A stretch of 64,000 nt of DNA from Pyropia yezoensis (taxonomy: Eukaryota; Rhodophyta; Bangiophyceae; Bangiales; Bangiaceae). Where the stretch lies: assembly GCA_009829735.1 (NCBI GenBank), contig CM020619.1, positions 998,590 to 1,062,589 on the forward strand. Reading direction: 5' to 3'. Position 1 is the stretch's first letter. Each line of letters opens with the position of its first letter. The notes below the pieces were generated by a model. The model was not told the origin of the DNA. It saw nothing but the letters and a program-made list of their open reading frames with translations, and ran no database searches. The position numbers and the translations under genes are program-made. Of the stretch, positions 9,665 through 21,080 are shown piece by piece.

Positions 9665-11447
9665 ATGGCCGACGACGCGGCGGGCGGCAGCGGGCGGATT
9701 CTCCCCCCTGTTCTGGGCGTCACGCCACCGCCGGCGGCGGCGCGGTCGCCCCTGCCGTCCTCGCCCACGCGCGCCTCCCAGCCCCAGCCCCACCCTCATC
9801 ATCCTCCCGCGACCTGTCCGCCCGGCGGGGCGGCGGTGTCCCCCCCTTGCCCGCCCTCGCCCCCCCCCCCCCCCCCCGCCCGCCACGCTGGCGGGCCCCC
9901 CCCCCCCCCCCCCCCCCCCTGCGGCTGCTATGAGGGTCCGCCGCTCTGTCCGCGCTGCCCTCTCCCCCCCTTCTGCCCCGTTCTCCCGGCTGGCGCCCTC
10001 GTTGTCGCGGCTGGCAGCTGGGGGGTCGTCTGGCTCTGTGACCGACCCGTCGCCGCCGTCATCGCCGCCGCCGCCGCCGTCGCCGCCGCCGCCACCACCT
10101 CCGACGGCGACTGGCTCCCCTCTTCCTTCCCCCCCCGCTTCCCCCGCTCCCCCCAGCGCGACTTCTGCCGGCGATGGGGACGGGGGAAGGGATGTTGGCG
10201 ACGCCGTCGTCGACGGGCCGGCCGCTGTCCCCTCCGATGCTCGCGTCCACGGCGGCACCGCCGCCCAGTCTGCCATGGCGGCGGCGGGTGCGACGACGGC
10301 GGGCACCCCCCCCGCCACCCCCCACGGCGCCGCCAATGCCGCGGCGGCGGCGGCGGCGTCGGCGGCCGCCCGGCGGGCGGCCGCCGACCACCAGGTGGCG
10401 TGCCTGGCCACCGAGGTGGCCTGTCTCCGCGCCGACCCCCCGCGGTGGCGGGTGTACCGCCGGTCCGCGACGCCGGTGGTGGTGCCGTCGTCAACGGGTG
10501 GCGGGGGGGACCCCCTGGCGGTGCCGTTTGCCGACCTGACCTTTCCCGACCCGCCCGGTGCGGCGGCGGCGGTGCTGGGCGGCGGCACCACCGCAACCGT
10601 GGTAGCGGCCACCTGGCATGGGGTGGGGGTGGCGGTCAAGCGGCAGCGGCCGGCACGGGAGATTGGGGACCCCGTCGCGGCGGCGCGGGCAGAGGGGGAC
10701 TTTTGGGCAGAGCTGGCCGCCCACCGGCGGCTGAGGCATCCGCACATTGTGGCGCTGCTGGGGGTGGTGGTGGAGCCTGGTGCGCCGCGGTGCCTGCTGT
10801 TTGAACGCCTCGGGGGGGGGCGCCTGGACGTGGCGGCCGTTTGTAGGAGTGGCACGGGGGGGGTGCTGGCCGTCGCGACGGCCGTCGCGTCGGCAATTTC
10901 CTACGCCCACGCGCAGGGCATCCTCCACAGGGACCTCAAGCCGAGCAACGTGCTGATGGCGGCGGGGGGGGCCAAGGCGGTCGACGGGGGGGCGGGCAAC
11001 GGCAGCGGCAGTAGGAGCGGGTGGGTGGCCAAGGTGGCTGACTGGGGACTGGCCGCCCCTGCCGGGTCGGGCGTCGGTGTTCTGACGGGCGAGACTGGCA
11101 CCTACCTGTTTATGGCTCCCGAGGTCATCCGCTCCGAGCCGTACGGGCCCCCCGCCGACGTCTTTTCCTTTGCCATCCTCTTGTGGGCGCTCCTGGCTGG
11201 CAGCGCCTCCCCGTATGGGTACCTGACGCCCGCACAGGCGGCCGTGGGCGTCGCCCGCCGGGGGCTCAGGCCGGCGCTGCCAGCGGCGGCGCACCCTGGG
11301 CTAGCCGACCTGGTGCGCGCCTGCTGGGCGGGCGACCCTGCCGAGCGGCCGTCCTTTCGAGAGGTGGTCGCCACGCTCGGCCGCCTGGCGGCCGAGGAGC
11401 GCCAGGCCGCCAAAGCTGCCAAGTCGATGTCTTGGTTTGGGTGGTAA
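9665..11447 (+). CDS. TKL/Raf-like protein kinase with DWG in place of DFG
   Basis: Protein kinases phosphorylate Ser/Thr/Tyr. The kinase domain spans roughly 10520-11400 and shows a Gly-rich loop, the VAVKRQ lysine, HRDLKPSN (HRD at 10926-10934), KVADWGLA (DWG at 11040-11048), MAPEV, ADVFSFAILLW and RPSF, in the order expected of tyrosine-kinase-like Ser/Thr kinases. The magnesium-binding motif is DWG, a conservative but unusual change. The N-terminal ~280 residues are Pro/Ala/Ser low complexity. The best start is the CACCATGG at 9665, but it is in another frame; C runs at 9860-9877 and 9896-9919 would have to shift the frame. Alternatively translation begins at the ATG at 9930 (505 aa). The C-terminus is MSWFGW. 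Substrate and pathway are unknown. Confidence 0.82.
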
Positions 11448-12602
11448 CGGGTGGGGGACGGGGCTGGGGGGGGGGGGGGGGGGGGGGGGCAAGGTCGCTG
11501 TCCTTGTGGCGAGTGGGCCGTGCCTCGGCTGAGCGTGGAGGAACGGAAACCATGTACCACCACGAAAAAAGGGAAAGAGAAACACGCACAGAAACAGCTC
11601 CAACCACGATGCCCCAAGAAGGATGTGCTTATTCCTGTCCAGAAATCCGTCTGTACGTGATCGGCCTGCCGAGCGGCTACCACCGCGAGCCCTGCGAGTA
11701 GTTGCAACGAAACCACTAGGGACTCCCCCTTTGCAAGAAAGCCTCCCCGAGCCCGGCTGGGAACACTAGCGCTCAGCGGGGCAGCCTCGGTGTGGGCCTC
11801 TGTCAGTGCCAGGCGACCGTGGCTGGAAGAGACCCGCGCGCGCGGCGGCTGCCGGAGGCAGACGGGCTCTCTCCTCGTACCTTGTCGCAGCGGTGGTGCC
11901 CCCCGCCGCGGGCAATGATGGAGAAGCGCAACGGCTCAAGGCGGGTCGTCGGGGTTCGGGGAAGGTTGTGGATGGGGGGGCCGACTGGGGTGTGGCTTCC
12001 GCTTTTCTCCGCCGAGTAGGTACATAGGGGATGGATTGCGTGTGTCGGGGCTCCTTCGCCCTTGCCTCCCATGCGCGGCGACGTTCCAGGTGATGGTCGG
12101 GGATGGGTTTCTCTGGCCTCCTGCCCACCCAACGACACGGGACACCTGGTGCACGCACCGCTGCAATTTCATCACCGCTGCAATTTCATTGGAGGAGCTC
12201 TCATCCGGTGCGCCTTGCGCTGGGCGTCTCGCCACCCAGCGGACGCAAGGCTTGCACACGCGACGCCCCGCCTCCACAACGAATCAAGGTGAGCAGATCG
12301 CGGGGATTCATCTACCATTTTTTTTGCACCGCGTCGGTGGAACGCAGGCCCGACGCGATGCAGGGAGCGGGGGGGACACTCCGCGCCCCACCCTTTTCTG
12401 CGCCGCCCTCCGCATGGGTGCACCCGCAACGTTTGGTCCGTACCGTACATAGCCACCCGCCTTTCATCGACGTTTCACGTGTGCCTCATTCGCTTGGTGC
12501 CCCTGCCTGCTCCTTCTCTTGTCCCGCCCCCTGCATTGCCCTCGTCCTCCCCCTTCCTTCCCTTTCTCTCTCTTCCTTTTTCCCGCCTTTCCCCGCGACG
12601 CG
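11448..12602. other. Intergenic region with 24-G run
   Basis: No gene recognised. It contains a G run at 11466-11489, a near-perfect 17-bp tandem duplication (ACCGCTGCAATTTCAT) around 12157-12190, and a strongly C/T-rich tract from about 12500 up to the transaldolase start. Confidence 0.45.
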
Positions 12603-13724
12603 ATGGCGGCGTTTGTCGTCTCCCCCGGCGCCGCCCGCCTGGGCGCCCGCCCCCCCTCCGCCGTCCGGCGGTCGGCGGGTGACCGTGCGGCCTCGACGGC
12701 GGCCGCGGCGCGGCGCCGCCCCGCGGCGACGCCCCGCATGACCGTTGCGGCGGGCGCCTCGCAGCTGGAGCAGCTGTCCCAGTGGACGTCGGTGGTGGCC
12801 GACACGGGGGACGTGGCGACCATCAAGCGCCTGAGCGGCCAGCTGACCGACGCCACCACCAACCCGTCACTGGTGGCGGCGGCGGCCGAGATGGAGGAGT
12901 ATGCCGGCTATGTGGACGACGCGGTGGCGTTTGGCAAGAAGCACGGGGGCAGCTCGTCTGAGGTGCTGGAGCTGGTCCGCGACAAGCTATTTGTCACGTT
13001 TGGGTCGGAGATCCTGCAGCACCTCAAGCCCGAGGGCGTCGTGTCGACCGAGGTGGACGCCCGCCTCTCTTTCGACGTCGAGGGGTCGATTGCAAAGGGC
13101 GAGCAGCTCATCCAAATGTACAAGGACATTGGGGTGCCCAAGGAGCGGGTGCTGATCAAGCTGGCGTCCACGTGGGAGGGGGTAGAGGCGTGCCGGGAGC
13201 TGCAGAAGCGGGGCATCAACTGCAACATGACGCTTCTTTTCTGTGCCGCGCAGGGTGCGGCTGCCGCCGATGCGGGCGCCTTTCTCGTGTCCCCCTTTGT
13301 CGGCCGCATCTTGGACTGGCACAAGAAGGCGCGGGGCGTTGACTCGATCCCCGCGGCCGAGGACCCCGGCGTACTGTCTGTCAAGGACATTTACCACAGC
13401 TACAAGTGCCACGGCGCCAAGACGGTGGTGATGGGCGCGTCTTTCCGCAACAAGGAGGAGATCCTGGAGCTGGCAGGCTGCGACCGGCTGACCATTTCGC
13501 CTAAGCTCCTTGACGCCCTCGCCGAGTCGACCGACCCGATTGAGCGGCGGCTGAGCCAGCTGTCGGCAGACGAGTGTGGGATTGACGACTGGAAGCCGAC
13601 GGAGAAGGAGTTCCGGTGGGCGCTCAATGAGGACGCGTGCGCCACGGAGAAGCTGGCCGAGGGCATCCGCGGCTTCACGAAGGACCTGATTAAGCTGGAC
13701 AAGAAGCTTTCGGGCATGTTGTGA
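12603..13724 (+). CDS. TAL: Transaldolase, probably plastid-targeted
   Basis: Transaldolase moves a dihydroxyacetone unit between sedoheptulose-7-phosphate and glyceraldehyde-3-phosphate in the pentose phosphate pathway. The 373-aa protein matches the TalB-type family along its length: TDATTNPSL (Asp83), VSTEVDARLSFD (Glu150) and VLIKLASTWEG, where Lys186 is the expected Schiff-base lysine. These are the three catalytic residues known in Escherichia coli TalB. About 45 Ala/Arg/Ser-rich residues precede the catalytic domain, consistent with a plastid transit peptide; the mature protein may begin near the second Met (MTVAAG). The start is the first ATG after a C/T-rich leader. There is no intron and no defect. 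Confidence 0.95.
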   Translation: MAAFVVSPGAARLGARPPSAVRRSAGDRAASTAAAARRRPAATPRMTVAAGASQLEQLSQWTSVVADTGDVATIKRLSGQLTDATTNPSLVAAAAEMEEYAGYVDDAVAFGKKHGGSSSEVLELVRDKLFVTFGSEILQHLKPEGVVSTEVDARLSFDVEGSIAKGEQLIQMYKDIGVPKERVLIKLASTWEGVEACRELQKRGINCNMTLLFCAAQGAAAADAGAFLVSPFVGRILDWHKKARGVDSIPAAEDPGVLSVKDIYHSYKCHGAKTVVMGASFRNKEEILELAGCDRLTISPKLLDALAESTDPIERRLSQLSADECGIDDWKPTEKEFRWALNEDACATEKLAEGIRGFTKDLIKLDKKLSGML

Positions 13725-14891
13725 GCACGCCGCGGGAAACCGGCAGGTCCGGGGTAGGAGGGGGAGAAGGGGGGAAGGGTCATGTGATGTATGCGGTGGG
13801 CTCTGGATTCTGTGCTCATGAACATACGCGTTGTGGCTTGTAGAGACGTGAAGCACCCACCACACGCTTTCCCTCCCGTTCTGGCTGCGCGGCTGCAGTT
13901 GGTAGCTGTGGGGACTGCTGTCGATGGGGAGTTCATTCACTGCGGCGGCGGGGGTGAGCGGGGGCGCCAGAAGATGGCCACACACACGCAGCCGAAGGGA
14001 CCCGCCCCTGTTGGCAAGTTTCCACCAGCCGTCCACGACCCAACCGCCCCACAGAGAGCACCCACAGCAGATGCCCCAGCTCCGGCCGCCCCTCTCCCGC
14101 AACGCACGGAGGCCACTGGGGAACGGTTGGGCATCGCCCGAAGTACCGCCTGCAGCAACACGCGCATTCGGCGGCAGCGATACGGTTGCCACCACCGTCG
14201 CCGGCCACCGCCAAACTGGTTGGCTGCAAGCGGTGTCCCCCACGGCGGCACCAACCCAATTCAGGCAAGCTCCGCCCCAGGTAGGCTGCCCGATATCCCC
14301 CGGTCCAATGCTCCCCGCAGCGCGGCTGTAACAGCGGCGAGGACCCACCGTCGTCCTAGTTCCACCGTATATGTTCGCTCCCGTAGGCTCCGCGAGACTG
14401 CTGCTTCGAGTGAGCAGAGGGGAGAAGGACGCTGTCCGCCGAGGGATGAACTGCCTCCTAGCCGCCACCACCGCCGCCGCCGTCACAGCCGCAACGGGGT
14501 GGAAGGCGCTGTCATCACTTGACGCGCCACAAGGGATCTGTCGCCCCCTTGCTCGTAGAAAGGTCGCTGCTCGATGGTTGCCGTATGATCCCGGACAGGA
14601 CTTAGGCATTCACGACGTGACAATTGAGTTCAGCCCTAGAACGGCTTTCGACAGTGTGTCCATGTTGAACGATCGTTTAGGTCATTATTTCGGAGAACCA
14701 GCAATTCCGCTCGCGATCCTCGTGGTCCTCGAGCGTGCCATCGACGGATTCGCGGGCACCAGGAGTAGCGACGAAGACGCCGCGCGTCGTCGTTGAGGAC
14801 GCCGCTGTGGTTCTGCCGCCCCCCCCCCTATCCCCGTGTTTCTTCTCCCCCTCCTTGGGGTGCTGACTCCCGTCCCACCACTGCCGTCAAG
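13725..14891. other. Intergenic region, nothing recognised
   Basis: Open frames exist (for example plus 14371-14796) but show no family resemblance. The last 70 bases are C/T-rich and form the leader of RPL37. Confidence 0.4.
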
Positions 14892-15615
14892 ATGACCAAG
14901 GGTACGAGCAGCTTTGGTAAGCGCACGTCCAAGTCGCACACGCTGTGCGTGCGATGCGGACGTCGCTCCTTCCACATCCAGAAGGGCCGCTGCGCGAGCT
15001 GTGGGTACCCCGCTGCCCGCAAGCGTACATGTACGTTTGTCGACTCCTATGCCGTCGATTTGCGTTGTTTCGCTTGCCTGGACGAATGGCACCGCTGGGG
15101 CGATGCGGTTGCCTGTCTGCGCGTGGCATTTGCTTTCGGCGCGCTGCCACCACGTGAGGAGCGGCATGACCGTGGAGTACCGACCCTCTCGGGGCTTCAA
15201 TGGCATCCTCGTCCTTGCGCTCATCATGAGGGAGAATTAGAGTGTCGTTGCGGGCTTGGTTGCACTCAGTATGTCCACCGCAGCCTGAGCATTGGGTGGG
15301 ACGGCGACCAGGCGTGGTGGTGATGCTAACCATGCGATATCCTTTAGTCCGCCTCCGTTGATGCTTGCGGTTGGTACGCTGTGTGATCGCTCTGCTTATC
15401 TTTCATCTTCATTCTCGTCGGAACCATCCCCGTGATCCGTGTACATTAATTTCTTGCTCGTGCTCTTAGTCAACTGGTCGGTGAAGAGCAAGCGCAGGCG
15501 TACGACCGGCACTGGCCGGATGCAGCACCTCAAGCACATGTCGCGGCGCTTCAAGAACGGCTTTCGTGAGGGCACTCAGGCAAAGCCCAAGGCGATTGCC
15601 TCCGCTTCCTCTTAG
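14892..15615 (+). CDS. RPL37: Large-subunit ribosomal protein eL37, two exons
   Basis: eL37 is a zinc-binding protein of the 60S subunit. Exon 1 (14892-15030) begins [11 protein letters not shown] and carries the zinc ribbon Cys19-x2-Cys22-x11-Cys34-x2-Cys37. Exon 2 (15470-15615) continues with [17 protein letters not shown] and [11 protein letters not shown]. The intron 15031-15469 (439 nt) starts GTACGT and ends CTTAG; splicing joins ACA-T to TC to give Lys-Arg-Thr-Phe-Asn-Trp, matching the family across the junction. The spliced protein is 94 aa, within the usual 92-97. The gene converges on YKT6. No frame problem is seen. Confidence 0.95.
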
Positions 15616-16099
15616 GCGCTGGGCCGTACCAGCTGCATTGCTTGCTGTTGTGAATTGGTTCCCGTCTAGGTGCTTGCTGTTCCCCAGTCTCTTGGGTAGC
15701 TGTCCGTTGTGCGTGCGTTGTGGTCGCGTGGTGAGGTGGGCGTTGTACTGTTGTTTGTCCGGTGGCGCAACGGTTGGTGCCATGCGTGGACACGCCTCGG
15801 TGGTCTCCTGGGACCAGTGAAAGATAATGGCCCTCACTGGCCTCTGGACTTTCCCTTGGGTGAACTGGTGCGAGGCTTTTGTACGCGGTCGGACTTTAGC
15901 GCATCCGCAACCACGAATAGTTATAGCCACTCTTCATGGCTGAGCATCTCGATGTACACAACCACACTGAAAGAGCCCTCGTAATGTTGTCGGACGACAA
16001 CGGAACGCGCGACAAAAAGCAGAACCGTCTCGCTCACAGCACATCATTGGAGAAAAACTACACTAGCGCTTCAGACCCCCTTTCCAGACATCGCCGTCC
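15616..16099. other. Short convergent intergenic region
   Basis: 3' ends of RPL37 and YKT6 meet here. It is less GC-rich than the surroundings. No gene or clear terminator was seen. Confidence 0.4.
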
Positions 16100-17357
16100 T
16101 CACATCATGCCACAACAAGAGTTCTGGCTCTTGGCCTGCTTGTAAAACATCTTGCTCTGCAACGACAGGTCGTTGCTCTTCTCCACCAGCGAGTCCAGCT
16201 TGACCCCCCGCTCGAGCACCCCGTCAATGGTCTTGTGCAGGATGACCTTCGTATCGTCCAGATCTTTTTGGATCTTCATGATGGGATCCGCCTGCGCCGG
16301 GTCCTGGTATTTTTCAATGACCGCGTCCAGGGCAGGGAAGGACAGGGCGGGGGTATGGCTGCTGCCCGACCCGTCATCCCGCACCGAGTGCCAAGAAGAC
16401 TCGACGGGGAAGGCGGCGAGGAAATCGTCCGTCACCTTGGAAAGGAGTGTAAACGCTACCCGCGACGGGTACTCACGGTCGCAAAGAGCCACCGCTACAA
16501 GGCCGTTGGAGCGGGAGTGAACGTGGCAGAGGTACTCGTGGTGTTCCACAGTGGATCGGCCGCCAGCTGGGACGCGCTTCGCTAGCGTCTTGGAGAAGAA
16601 TGAAGCAAACTCCTTGAGGCTGAGGGCAAACGCGCACATGGACGGACAAGCGGGGATAAAACACGGTCGCACCAGTGAAAGACAGGGCAAAGGCAGTGAG
16701 TACAGCACACAAAAAAACAATGGACAAGACAACCACAACAAGGGAGAAAGAAACCCGTTAGCAGACGCGCGAAAAAAAAATGTAGCATGCGAAGCTGGGA
16801 GCCCCCGTGCCCTACTCCCGCCACCCACAAAACAACACTGTCCGTCGCCAACGCCTCCGCCATGCCCGGGAACGGGACATAGGCGGTCACTGGGCTCCCG
16901 CTACGGCCGGCAGACCGCGAGGCGAGATGCTACGCATGCCGCCCACGCAACAACACGCGGGGGGGACAAAACGGCCCCCAGTCGACCAAACGGAAAGCGC
17001 GCACCACGTGGACTCGACGGGGTTCGGTGGGGATCCCACCACCTGGACAAACTTGGTCCCATAAATGCCCAGTGCCGATTGGAGCACCAACGGACGCCCG
17101 TTCACCGGCGGGCGCCCCAAACCCCACCCACCAAACCACCCTATCGCCCCCCCCCCCACCCCTACCTGGCCGAACGCCGACAAACCCATAATGCCACACC
17201 CACCCCACACCATACACGCAGCGGCCACCGAGCCAGAAAAAACGTACCTGCCTCTTTGGAAGTAGTTGAAGTCATTCAAATGGTAGGCCGCCGCCAGCGT
17301 CGTCGCCTCCGCCTCATGGGGCAGCGCCCGGAGGACCGTCAACGCCAATATCTTCAT
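16100..17357 (-). CDS. YKT6: R-SNARE YKT6, two exons
   Basis: YKT6 is a lipid-anchored R-SNARE acting in ER-Golgi, endosomal and vacuolar fusion. Exon 1 (17357-17248) encodes an N-terminal longin start, MKILALTV to FNYFQRG. The intron 17247-16620 (628 nt) has GTACGT and CTCAG ends. Exon 2 (16619-16100) resumes with SLKEFASFF, giving the family-typical QRG-S-LKEF join. The longin domain (YLCHVHSR, EYPSRVAFTLL) is followed by a SNARE motif with the zero-layer Arg in GVLERGVKL. The C-terminus CCGMM is a double-Cys prenylation/palmitoylation signal, like the CCAIM class. The spliced length is 209 aa versus about 200 in the family; a short Ser/Gly-rich insert (near SSWHSVRDDGSGSS) accounts for the excess. 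Confidence 0.94.
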
Positions 17358-18336
17358 CGTGCACAGGAGGCAACGAGAGCGGAACAGTAGATAGGGGGAA
17401 GCGACAGGTAGCGGGAGGGGTTGAAGGGAATGAGAAAGGCGTGACACACCAGATTGGGAGACGACGGCCGGGCGACAGGCAGACCTGCGACAGCGTCACC
17501 AGGGGGACGGCGGCGACGACAGTGACTGGGAAACCAACGTGACGGGCACGGAGACGGGGGTGCCACCGGGTGAGTAACCGCGAAGGCCTCGGCTACGGCC
17601 TCCGTCCCCCGAAAACGACGAGCGCGGCGCGCGGCAGGGAGAGGGGGGGGAGGGGGAATGTGAGTGACAGCAAGGGCTCTGCCCACCAGCCAGGCACTCG
17701 TGGCCGCAGACGCCGCGTGCGCGCCCACGCGCTCGCACAGTGCGCGCATGCAGAGCTCTGCCCTCTCTAGAGGGGTGGCGCAACCGACGCAGCCCTCGCG
17801 GTGACTGCCGGCCACAGCGCTGCACTCCATCGAGAAGAACAACTCCCCACATTCCCTACCGCGGATGTAGCTTTACACATCCATTCCAGGCGGTAAATAC
17901 ACATGCAAAGTTCGCGCGAATGTGTTTTTTTCCGCTTTGGATTGGCCCGCGACTTCCCTGTGGGTGAGCCGGGCGCCGTCGTGGGTGGCCCCCGCCCCGC
18001 CCGGGGCGGACGGAGCTCGCCGTCGGTGGTGGGTAGTGGTGCGTCGGAGGGGTGGCCCCTTCGACAGGTCCCCACCCCAACGGCGAGTCGGCCTCCGCCC
18101 AGAGTCCGCCGTGTTTGCCCCCCTTCCGGTGTGCCTCCCCGGCGTGTGCCTCGCGAACTGCTGCGGTCCGTCGCTGCCGTCGGCCGTAGCCCCGGCACCC
18201 CCCCCGCCTCCGTCCGCGGCCCTCCATCCTCCTCCCCACACTCTCATCGTCGCCCCTGCTCCCTTTTTTTTTTTGCTTCTTTTTTTTTTTTTTCGCCCAG
18301 CCTGCTCTCTTCCCGCTCCCCCTGCCCTTTCCCACC
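17358..18336. promoter_or_regulatory. Shared 5' region between YKT6 and the DUF3727-like gene
   Basis: Divergent intergenic region of 979 bp. The right side (18260-18336) is an extreme pyrimidine tract with T runs of 11 and about 15, ending directly before CACCATGG. I see no TATA box placed convincingly for either gene. Inferred to hold both promoters. Confidence 0.4.
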
Positions 18337-20130
18337 ATGGCCTTCCTCCCCCCTCCGCCGGCTGGCCTCGGCCGCCCCTCGGCCGCCACCCCCCTCGGCG
18401 GCGGCGGCCTCCCCTTGTCCCGCACGTCCCGCGCCCCGGCCGCCCCCCGCCGTCGGCGCGGCGCGGCGCGCCCCGCGGCGGCGGCGGCGGCAGCGGCGGG
18501 GGGCGGCGCCCGCTGGGCGGCCACCCCGACCGCTTCGGCGGCCCCGGGTTCCGACGGCGTCGGTGGCGGCGGTGGCGGCATGGACGGCGCCAGCATGGAC
18601 GGCGGCGGCGCCGCTGCGGCGGCCGGCGCCGCCGCCACCACCGCCACCACCACCGACGGCGCTGCGGTTGCCGCCACCGACAGCGGTGGCGTGCGAGCTG
18701 GCACCACCCCCGTCGCGGCCGCCGCCACCGCCGCCGCCGCCCCCACCGCTGCGCCTGCCACCGCCGTGCCCGCAGCCGCCGCCGCTGCCCCCGCCGCTGC
18801 CACCACCGACGCCGGTGGCCCGTCGTCGGCGCTCGGCGCCGCCCTCACGGCCGCCGCAGCCGAGGTGGGTGTCGCGCTGGCGCCCGCCGAGGCCGCCGCC
18901 GCCGCCGCCGCCGCCGTCGGGGGGGCACCCGCCGCCGCGGTTGCGCCGCCTTGTGGAAGGGCCGACGCCCTTGGCGACGGCAACGAGCCCCCAGTGTCTG
19001 CTGCGGCCACCGACGCTGGTGGGGTCCAGGCCGCAGGGACGACGGCCGCCGCCCCGCCCGCCGGTGTGGTCATGGCGGTGGGCGGGGTGGACGTGCCGCC
19101 GACGGCGGCCATGGCCGTGCCGCCCACGGTGGCGGTGGCGGCCGAGGCGGCCGCCACAGACGCGGCGGCAGACGCTGCGGCCGTCGGCGGCGGCGACGCG
19201 GATGCGGCCGCGGCGGCGACGGTGTCGGCGGCAGCGGCTGCGGGGGTGGCGGCTGCAGGCGCGGTGGCCGCCGACGCGCCCGCCATTGGCGACGCGGTCA
19301 CCCTGGTTGACGAAGACGGCCGCACCCTCCCGTGCACGGTGGTGGTGGTGCGCCACATTGAGGGCGTGCCGTACGCGGTGTGCACGCCGGTGCTGCAGGC
19401 GGTGGTGCTGGCCGCCGCGGGTGACGGCAGCGGCAGCGGCGACGGCGACGGCGACGATGGCGGCGGTGGTCTAGGGGAGGATGATGATGGGGGGGGGGGT
19501 GGCGGCGGCGGCGGCCGCGGCGGCGGCGGCGGCAGCAGCGGTGGCACCGTCCTGGAGCCCCTTGACGAGGCGGTGGCTGGCTGGGACGGGCTGGTGGATG
19601 CGGCCGCGTCGGTGCTGTCGGGGGTGGGCTGGCGGCTCGTCCGGTCGGCGTTTGTGCTGACCGTGGACGATGGCGGCGCCGGCGCCGCCGACGACGAGGA
19701 GGACGAGTCGGAAGACGAGGCCGACGGCGCCACCGCCCGCGGCGCTGACGGGGAGCGAAGGCGCGGCGGCGCGCGGCGCGGCGGGCGGGGAAGAAGTGCC
19801 GTCGACGATGGCGGCGGCGTCGACGCTGCCGACGGCGACCAGCAGCAGCAGCAGGAGGAGGAGGAGGAGGAGGAGGAGGATGAAGGGGAGGAGGACGTGC
19901 GCGTCCTTGCAGACTTTGCCGTTGACGACGGCGTCTACTTTGTGTGCGCCCCCGTCACGCCCGTCATGATCATTGCGCGGCCGCCCGTGCCGGGCGAGTC
20001 CCCCGCCGTGGACGCGGCGGCGGCGGCGGCGGAGCCGGGGGACCGCCTGTACGTGGCCCCCGCCGAGGCGGAAATGGCGGACGCGACGGCGGTGATGGAG
20101 CGCGCCATGGACGAGGTCGTCGGCGGGTGA
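18337..20130 (+). CDS. DUF3727-like plastid protein with large Ala/Gly expansions
   Basis: The 597-aa protein starts at CACCATGG with a leader MAFLPPPPAG followed by Ser/Arg/Ala-rich sequence, a plausible plastid transit peptide. Two conserved islands are separated by low complexity: one with VTLVDEDGRTLPC, VPYAVCTPV near residues 325-355, and one near the end with EDVRVLADFAV, VYFVCAPVTPVMI. This pattern resembles DUF3727-type domains of cyanobacteria and plastids (a 'DDxGRxLxC ... YxLxxPVD' layout). Biochemical function is not known to me. The centre contains poly-Ala, poly-Gly and an acidic Glu run. Assignment rests on pattern memory, not an alignment. Confidence 0.55.
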   Translation: MAFLPPPPAGLGRPSAATPLGGGGLPLSRTSRAPAAPRRRRGAARPAAAAAAAAGGGARWAATPTASAAPGSDGVGGGGGGMDGASMDGGGAAAAAGAAATTATTTDGAAVAATDSGGVRAGTTPVAAAATAAAAPTAAPATAVPAAAAAAPAAATTDAGGPSSALGAALTAAAAEVGVALAPAEAAAAAAAAVGGAPAAAVAPPCGRADALGDGNEPPVSAAATDAGGVQAAGTTAAAPPAGVVMAVGGVDVPPTAAMAVPPTVAVAAEAAATDAAADAAAVGGGDADAAAAATVSAAAAAGVAAAGAVAADAPAIGDAVTLVDEDGRTLPCTVVVVRHIEGVPYAVCTPVLQAVVLAAAGDGSGSGDGDGDDGGGGLGEDDDGGGGGGGGGRGGGGGSSGGTVLEPLDEAVAGWDGLVDAAASVLSGVGWRLVRSAFVLTVDDGGAGAADDEEDESEDEADGATARGADGERRRGGARRGGRGRSAVDDGGGVDAADGDQQQQQEEEEEEEEDEGEEDVRVLADFAVDDGVYFVCAPVTPVMIIARPPVPGESPAVDAAAAAAEPGDRLYVAPAEAEMADATAVMERAMDEVVGG

Positions 20131-20853
20131 GCCGCCCGCCCACCCCCGCGCGCAGCGCCGTGGGGGGTGAGACCGTCAGGGGGGTGGAAGGGGCGGCTCG
20201 GGACGGGGGAGGTGGAACTGAGGGGGGAATGAAAAGTGGGGGGGTCGGGGGGGGGGGGGGTTAGGGGGGGGTGGGGGGGGGGGCGGGAGGGGCAGGAAGG
20301 GGGGCACGTGCGCGCTCATGGGGATATATGGCCGAGCGAGTGAAGCGGGGGGGGCACAAGGTTTGGGCGGCGGGAGGGCCTGGGCGGCACGCGCGTCCGC
20401 CCGCCGCCACGGCCGCTGCGTCTAGACCCGACCGCCCCGTTTGCAGCCGTCCCTCCCACTCGAAACCCCCCCCGCCACGTCTGCAGACCCGCGGCGGGCA
20501 GGCGCCCCCTCCGGGGGGCGAGGGCCACCCCCCCCCGCGCCCCCCCGCCCCTTTCTCTGTCCCTATTTACCAATCCCCTTCGGGCGCCCACCGCCGGTGC
20601 CGCACGCACAGTCGGCCAACCGCCGCCCCCCCCCCGTTGCCATCCGCCCCAGCTTATCCCCCCACGACTGCGCCACCTGGGGCCTTCCTCACCCCCACTT
20701 CCCCGCCCCCGGTCCGGACCGTCGCGCCGGGGCCGTGGGGGTGGAAACGCTGCACGGCAGCAGCCGGCGCGCACGCGCGGCCGTGGCGGGGCGGTGGGTC
20801 CGTCCTTTCACTTCCTTCTTCCTCCCCTCCCCTCCCCTCCCCGCCCCCCTCTC
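20131..20853. other. Convergent intergenic region, G-rich then C-rich
   Basis: 3' ends of the DUF3727-like gene and EIF2B3 meet here. 20220-20290 is almost pure G with T and A interruptions (potential G-quadruplex); 20450-20720 is C-rich. No gene recognised. Confidence 0.4.
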
Positions 20854-21037
20854 TTACAAGTCGTCGTCGTCGAGGAGCCCCCCCCCCCCACCCCGCCCGT
20901 CGTACACCTCCCCCGTGCCGCTGCCCAGGACGGTCACCCCCGGCGCGACGATGCAGTCCTTGAGCGCCACCCCGCGGCCAATCACCGCGCCAGCGCCAAC
21001 GAGGCAGCCCGTCAGGGTGGCGCCGCCGTCCTCCTCC

Positions 21038-21080
<43 letters not shown>

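Noticed and set aside
15031..15469. Possible C/D-box snoRNA in the RPL37 intron
   Set aside because: GTGATGC and CTGA occur, but no proper C-box (RTGATGA) paired with a D-box and terminal stem was found.
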